Source: Sphingomonas sp. LaA6.9 (GTDB taxonomy: Bacteria > Pseudomonadota > Alphaproteobacteria > Sphingomonadales > Sphingomonadaceae). Taken from it: DNA of 64,000 nucleotides. The stretch covers positions 1 through 64,000 of the forward strand of contig NZ_JAKVIO010000007.1 of assembly GCF_022601895.1 (NCBI RefSeq), written 5' to 3'. This document shows, one piece after another, positions 62,464-64,000 of the stretch (position 1 is its first letter; each line of letters starts with the position of its first letter). The translations under genes were made by a program, and so were the position numbers. Under the pieces are notes generated by a model. That model saw only the letters and a list, made by a program, of their open reading frames with translations. It did not search any database and was not told the origin of the DNA.

Positions 62464-63473
62464 TGCTCTTCATCAGGCCGGCGGGTCCCGCCGATATCGA
62501 TGCGATGATGGAGCTCGCGGTCCTTTCGGGCCCGGGCTTCACCAGTCTTCCCGAGGATGAGGCCACGCTCGCCGAGCGGCTCGCGGTGTCGGCCGCCAGC
62601 TTTGCCGGCGAGACCGCGCCCGCCGAAGCCTGGTACACATTGATGCTGGAGGACTCGGAAACCGGACGGGTCGAAGGGCTGGCAGGCGTCCGCGCTGCCG
62701 TGGGGCTGAAACGCCCGCATTTCTCGTTCCGCGTCGTGACGCTTGCGCAATATTCCTCGGCGATCGATACGCGCTTCGATCACCGTGCGCTCGTGCTCGT
62801 CAACGAATGCGGCGGCTGGACCGAGGTGGGCTCGCTCTTCCTGCGTCCCGAGGCACGCGCAGGTGGTGCGGGCAGCCTGCTCGCGCGCTCGCGCTACATG
62901 TTGATCGGTGCCGACCCGCTGCGCTTTTCCGAAACCGTCATGGCCGAACTACGCGGCTGGTTCGAGGATGACGGGACGACGAGCCCGTTCTGGGAAGGCG
63001 TCGCGAGCAAATTCTACCGTCTGCCCTTTAGCGAGGCCGACCGGATGGTGATGTCGACCGACGGCCAGTTCATCCTCGACCTCGCGCCGCGCCACCCGAT
63101 CTATGTCGAGCTGATCGACGAAGCCGCGTGCAATGCGATCGGCCGCTGCCACCGCGATGGCGAGGCGGCGATGGCGATGCTGAAACGCGAAGGCTTCAGC
63201 GCCTCGGGGCTGATCGACATCTTCGACGGCGGGCCGACCGTGACCGCGCCGCGCGATTCGATCGCGACGATCCGCAGCGGCCGCACGCTGCGTGTCGCGA
63301 TCGCGGACGATGCCGGCGCCGCAGAACCGGCCTTGCTTTCCACCACCGCAATCGCCAGCTTCCGGGCGATCCGCGCCGATGTCTCGGTGAGCGACAATCG
63401 CGCGGTCATCGGCCGCGATGCTGCCCGGTTGCTCGGCGTGAACACGGACGACATGATAAGGGTGAACCAATGA
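62463..63473 (+). CDS. astA: Arginine N-succinyltransferase
   Basis: A 336-residue enzyme that starts arginine breakdown by moving succinyl from succinyl-CoA to the alpha-amino group. Start [19 protein letters not shown], then FSFRVVTLAQYSSAI-type core, NECGGWTEVGSLFL, FWEGVASKFYRLPF and RHPIYVELI are typical AstA blocks. The ATG shares its A with the astC stop; the TGA overlaps the astD ATG. Confidence 0.94.
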   Translation: MLFIRPAGPADIDAMMELAVLSGPGFTSLPEDEATLAERLAVSAASFAGETAPAEAWYTLMLEDSETGRVEGLAGVRAAVGLKRPHFSFRVVTLAQYSSAIDTRFDHRALVLVNECGGWTEVGSLFLRPEARAGGAGSLLARSRYMLIGADPLRFSETVMAELRGWFEDDGTTSPFWEGVASKFYRLPFSEADRMVMSTDGQFILDLAPRHPIYVELIDEAACNAIGRCHRDGEAAMAMLKREGFSASGLIDIFDGGPTVTAPRDSIATIRSGRTLRVAIADDAGAAEPALLSTTAIASFRAIRADVSVSDNRAVIGRDAARLLGVNTDDMIRVNQ

Positions 63474-64000
63474 CCGATCTCTACATTAACGGGCACTGGA
63501 ATGGCGGTCGTGGCGAGCCCTTCGCCTCGCTCGATCCGGCGACGGGCGATCAGGTCTGGCACGGCCGCGCCGCCACGCCCGAAGACTGCGCATCCGCCAT
63601 CGCTGCCGCGCGTTCGGCATTTCCGGGCTGGGCGGACACTCCGCTCGACGATCGCATCGCCGCGGTGAAGCGCTTCGCCGAGCAGCTCGAACGCCGCAAG
63701 CCCGCCTTTGCCGAGGCGATTTCGCGCGAAACGGGCAAGGCGCTCTGGGAAACCACCACGGAGATCGCTGCGATGATCGGCAAGGTCGGCATCTCGATCG
63801 CCGCCTATTCCGAGCGCACCGGCACGCGCGAGGCAGCGATGGATTTCGGGCGCGCCGTGCTGCGCCACCGCCCGCACGGCGTGATGGCGGTGCTGGGCCC
63901 GTACAACTTTCCCGGCCACCTTCCCAACGGGCATATCGTCCCCGCATTGATCGCGGGCGACACGGTCGTCTTCAAGCCCTCCGAGCTCACCCCGCATACC
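63470..64000 (+). CDS. astD: Succinylglutamate-semialdehyde dehydrogenase (3' end beyond window)
   Basis: The first 177 residues of an aldehyde dehydrogenase: LYINGHWNGGRGEPFASLDP, then RETGKALWETTTEIAAMIGK and GVMAVLGPYNFPGHLPNGHI, matching AstD. The catalytic Cys and Glu lie past the window end. ATG 63470 overlaps astA by 4 bases. astB, if present, should lie further downstream or elsewhere. Confidence 0.93.
   Translation, partial: MTDLYINGHWNGGRGEPFASLDPATGDQVWHGRAATPEDCASAIAAARSAFPGWADTPLDDRIAAVKRFAEQLERRKPAFAEAISRETGKALWETTTEIAAMIGKVGISIAAYSERTGTREAAMDFGRAVLRHRPHGVMAVLGPYNFPGHLPNGHIVPALIAGDTVVFKPSELTPHT

Noticed and set aside
1-64000. tRNA, rRNA, prophage or defence island
   Set aside because: No tRNA-like cloverleaf with the GGTTCRANNCC arm in a non-coding stretch, no rRNA-like sequence, no phage or restriction/toxin genes were recognised.

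Overview
The window is a GC-rich chromosomal segment (about 65% G+C by eye) from an alphaproteobacterium, most likely a member of the Sphingomonadaceae (Sphingopyxis/Sphingomonas type). This is inferred from the proA-nadD-rsfS-rlmH-envC-ctpA gene order, a large CirA/BtuB-like TonB receptor, many secreted hydrolases and sphingomonad-type paired families such as DUF2092 plus an Arg-Gly-rich protein. No rRNA, tRNA, CRISPR array or intact mobile element was seen. Coding density is high and many genes overlap by 1-4 bases (ATGA/TGATG), so operons are easy to read.

Layout. 1-8.8 kb: the end of a class II aldolase-type gene, a Tat-exported gamma-glutamyltransferase-family protein, a SulP anion transporter converging on an M23 peptidase-bactofilin pair, then EVE, MFS (Bcr/CflA) and DUF3667 genes. 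8.9-15.4 kb: conserved core operons, proA-nadD-rsfS-rlmH-envC-ctpA and dsbB-coq7. 15.4-26 kb: mostly small envelope proteins of unknown role (a tandem pair of cysteine-bearing secreted paralogues, DUF2092 plus an RG-rich repeat protein, DUF2165, Yip1), a DUF885 peptidase, dodecin and a UdgX-type uracil-DNA glycosylase. 26.2-27.9 kb: a divergent DJ-1/PfpI enzyme and GlxA-type AraC regulator around a perfect palindrome. 27.9-29.6 kb: a type II NADH dehydrogenase-like gene followed by a decayed stretch (IS30 transposase tail in a MarR remnant). 29.6-37.3 kb: a stress-flavoured block (PfkB kinase, site-2 protease with CBS domains, DUF3775, CBS protein, ZIP-like membrane protein, phosphoribosyltransferase, alpha/beta hydrolase, erythromycin-esterase-like protein), with two candidate EcfG (general stress sigma factor) promoters.

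38.0-56.5 kb is the most interesting region. It holds a TonB receptor, an AmpG-like importer with a cytoplasmic S12 hydrolase, a PBP4-type DacB, an S9 peptidase and an amidohydrolase. A minus-strand operon follows: S12 hydrolase, LysR, DgcN (DUF1611), DgcA (enolase-superfamily epimerase/racemase), a D-aminoacylase-like amidohydrolase, a glutamate/dicarboxylate symporter and a PhyH-type dioxygenase. Together they look like a system that captures, cuts and catabolises peptides containing D-glutamate, such as muropeptides or D-amino-acid natural products.

57.8-64 kb: a LysR regulator diverges from a tightly coupled operon of a DUF1338 protein (2-oxoadipate dioxygenase/decarboxylase family), a D-2-hydroxyglutarate dehydrogenase-like flavoprotein, an ornithine-type aminotransferase, AstA and AstD (cut by the window end). 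This joins the arginine succinyltransferase pathway to enzymes of the 2-oxoadipate/D-2-hydroxyglutarate branch of lysine catabolism.
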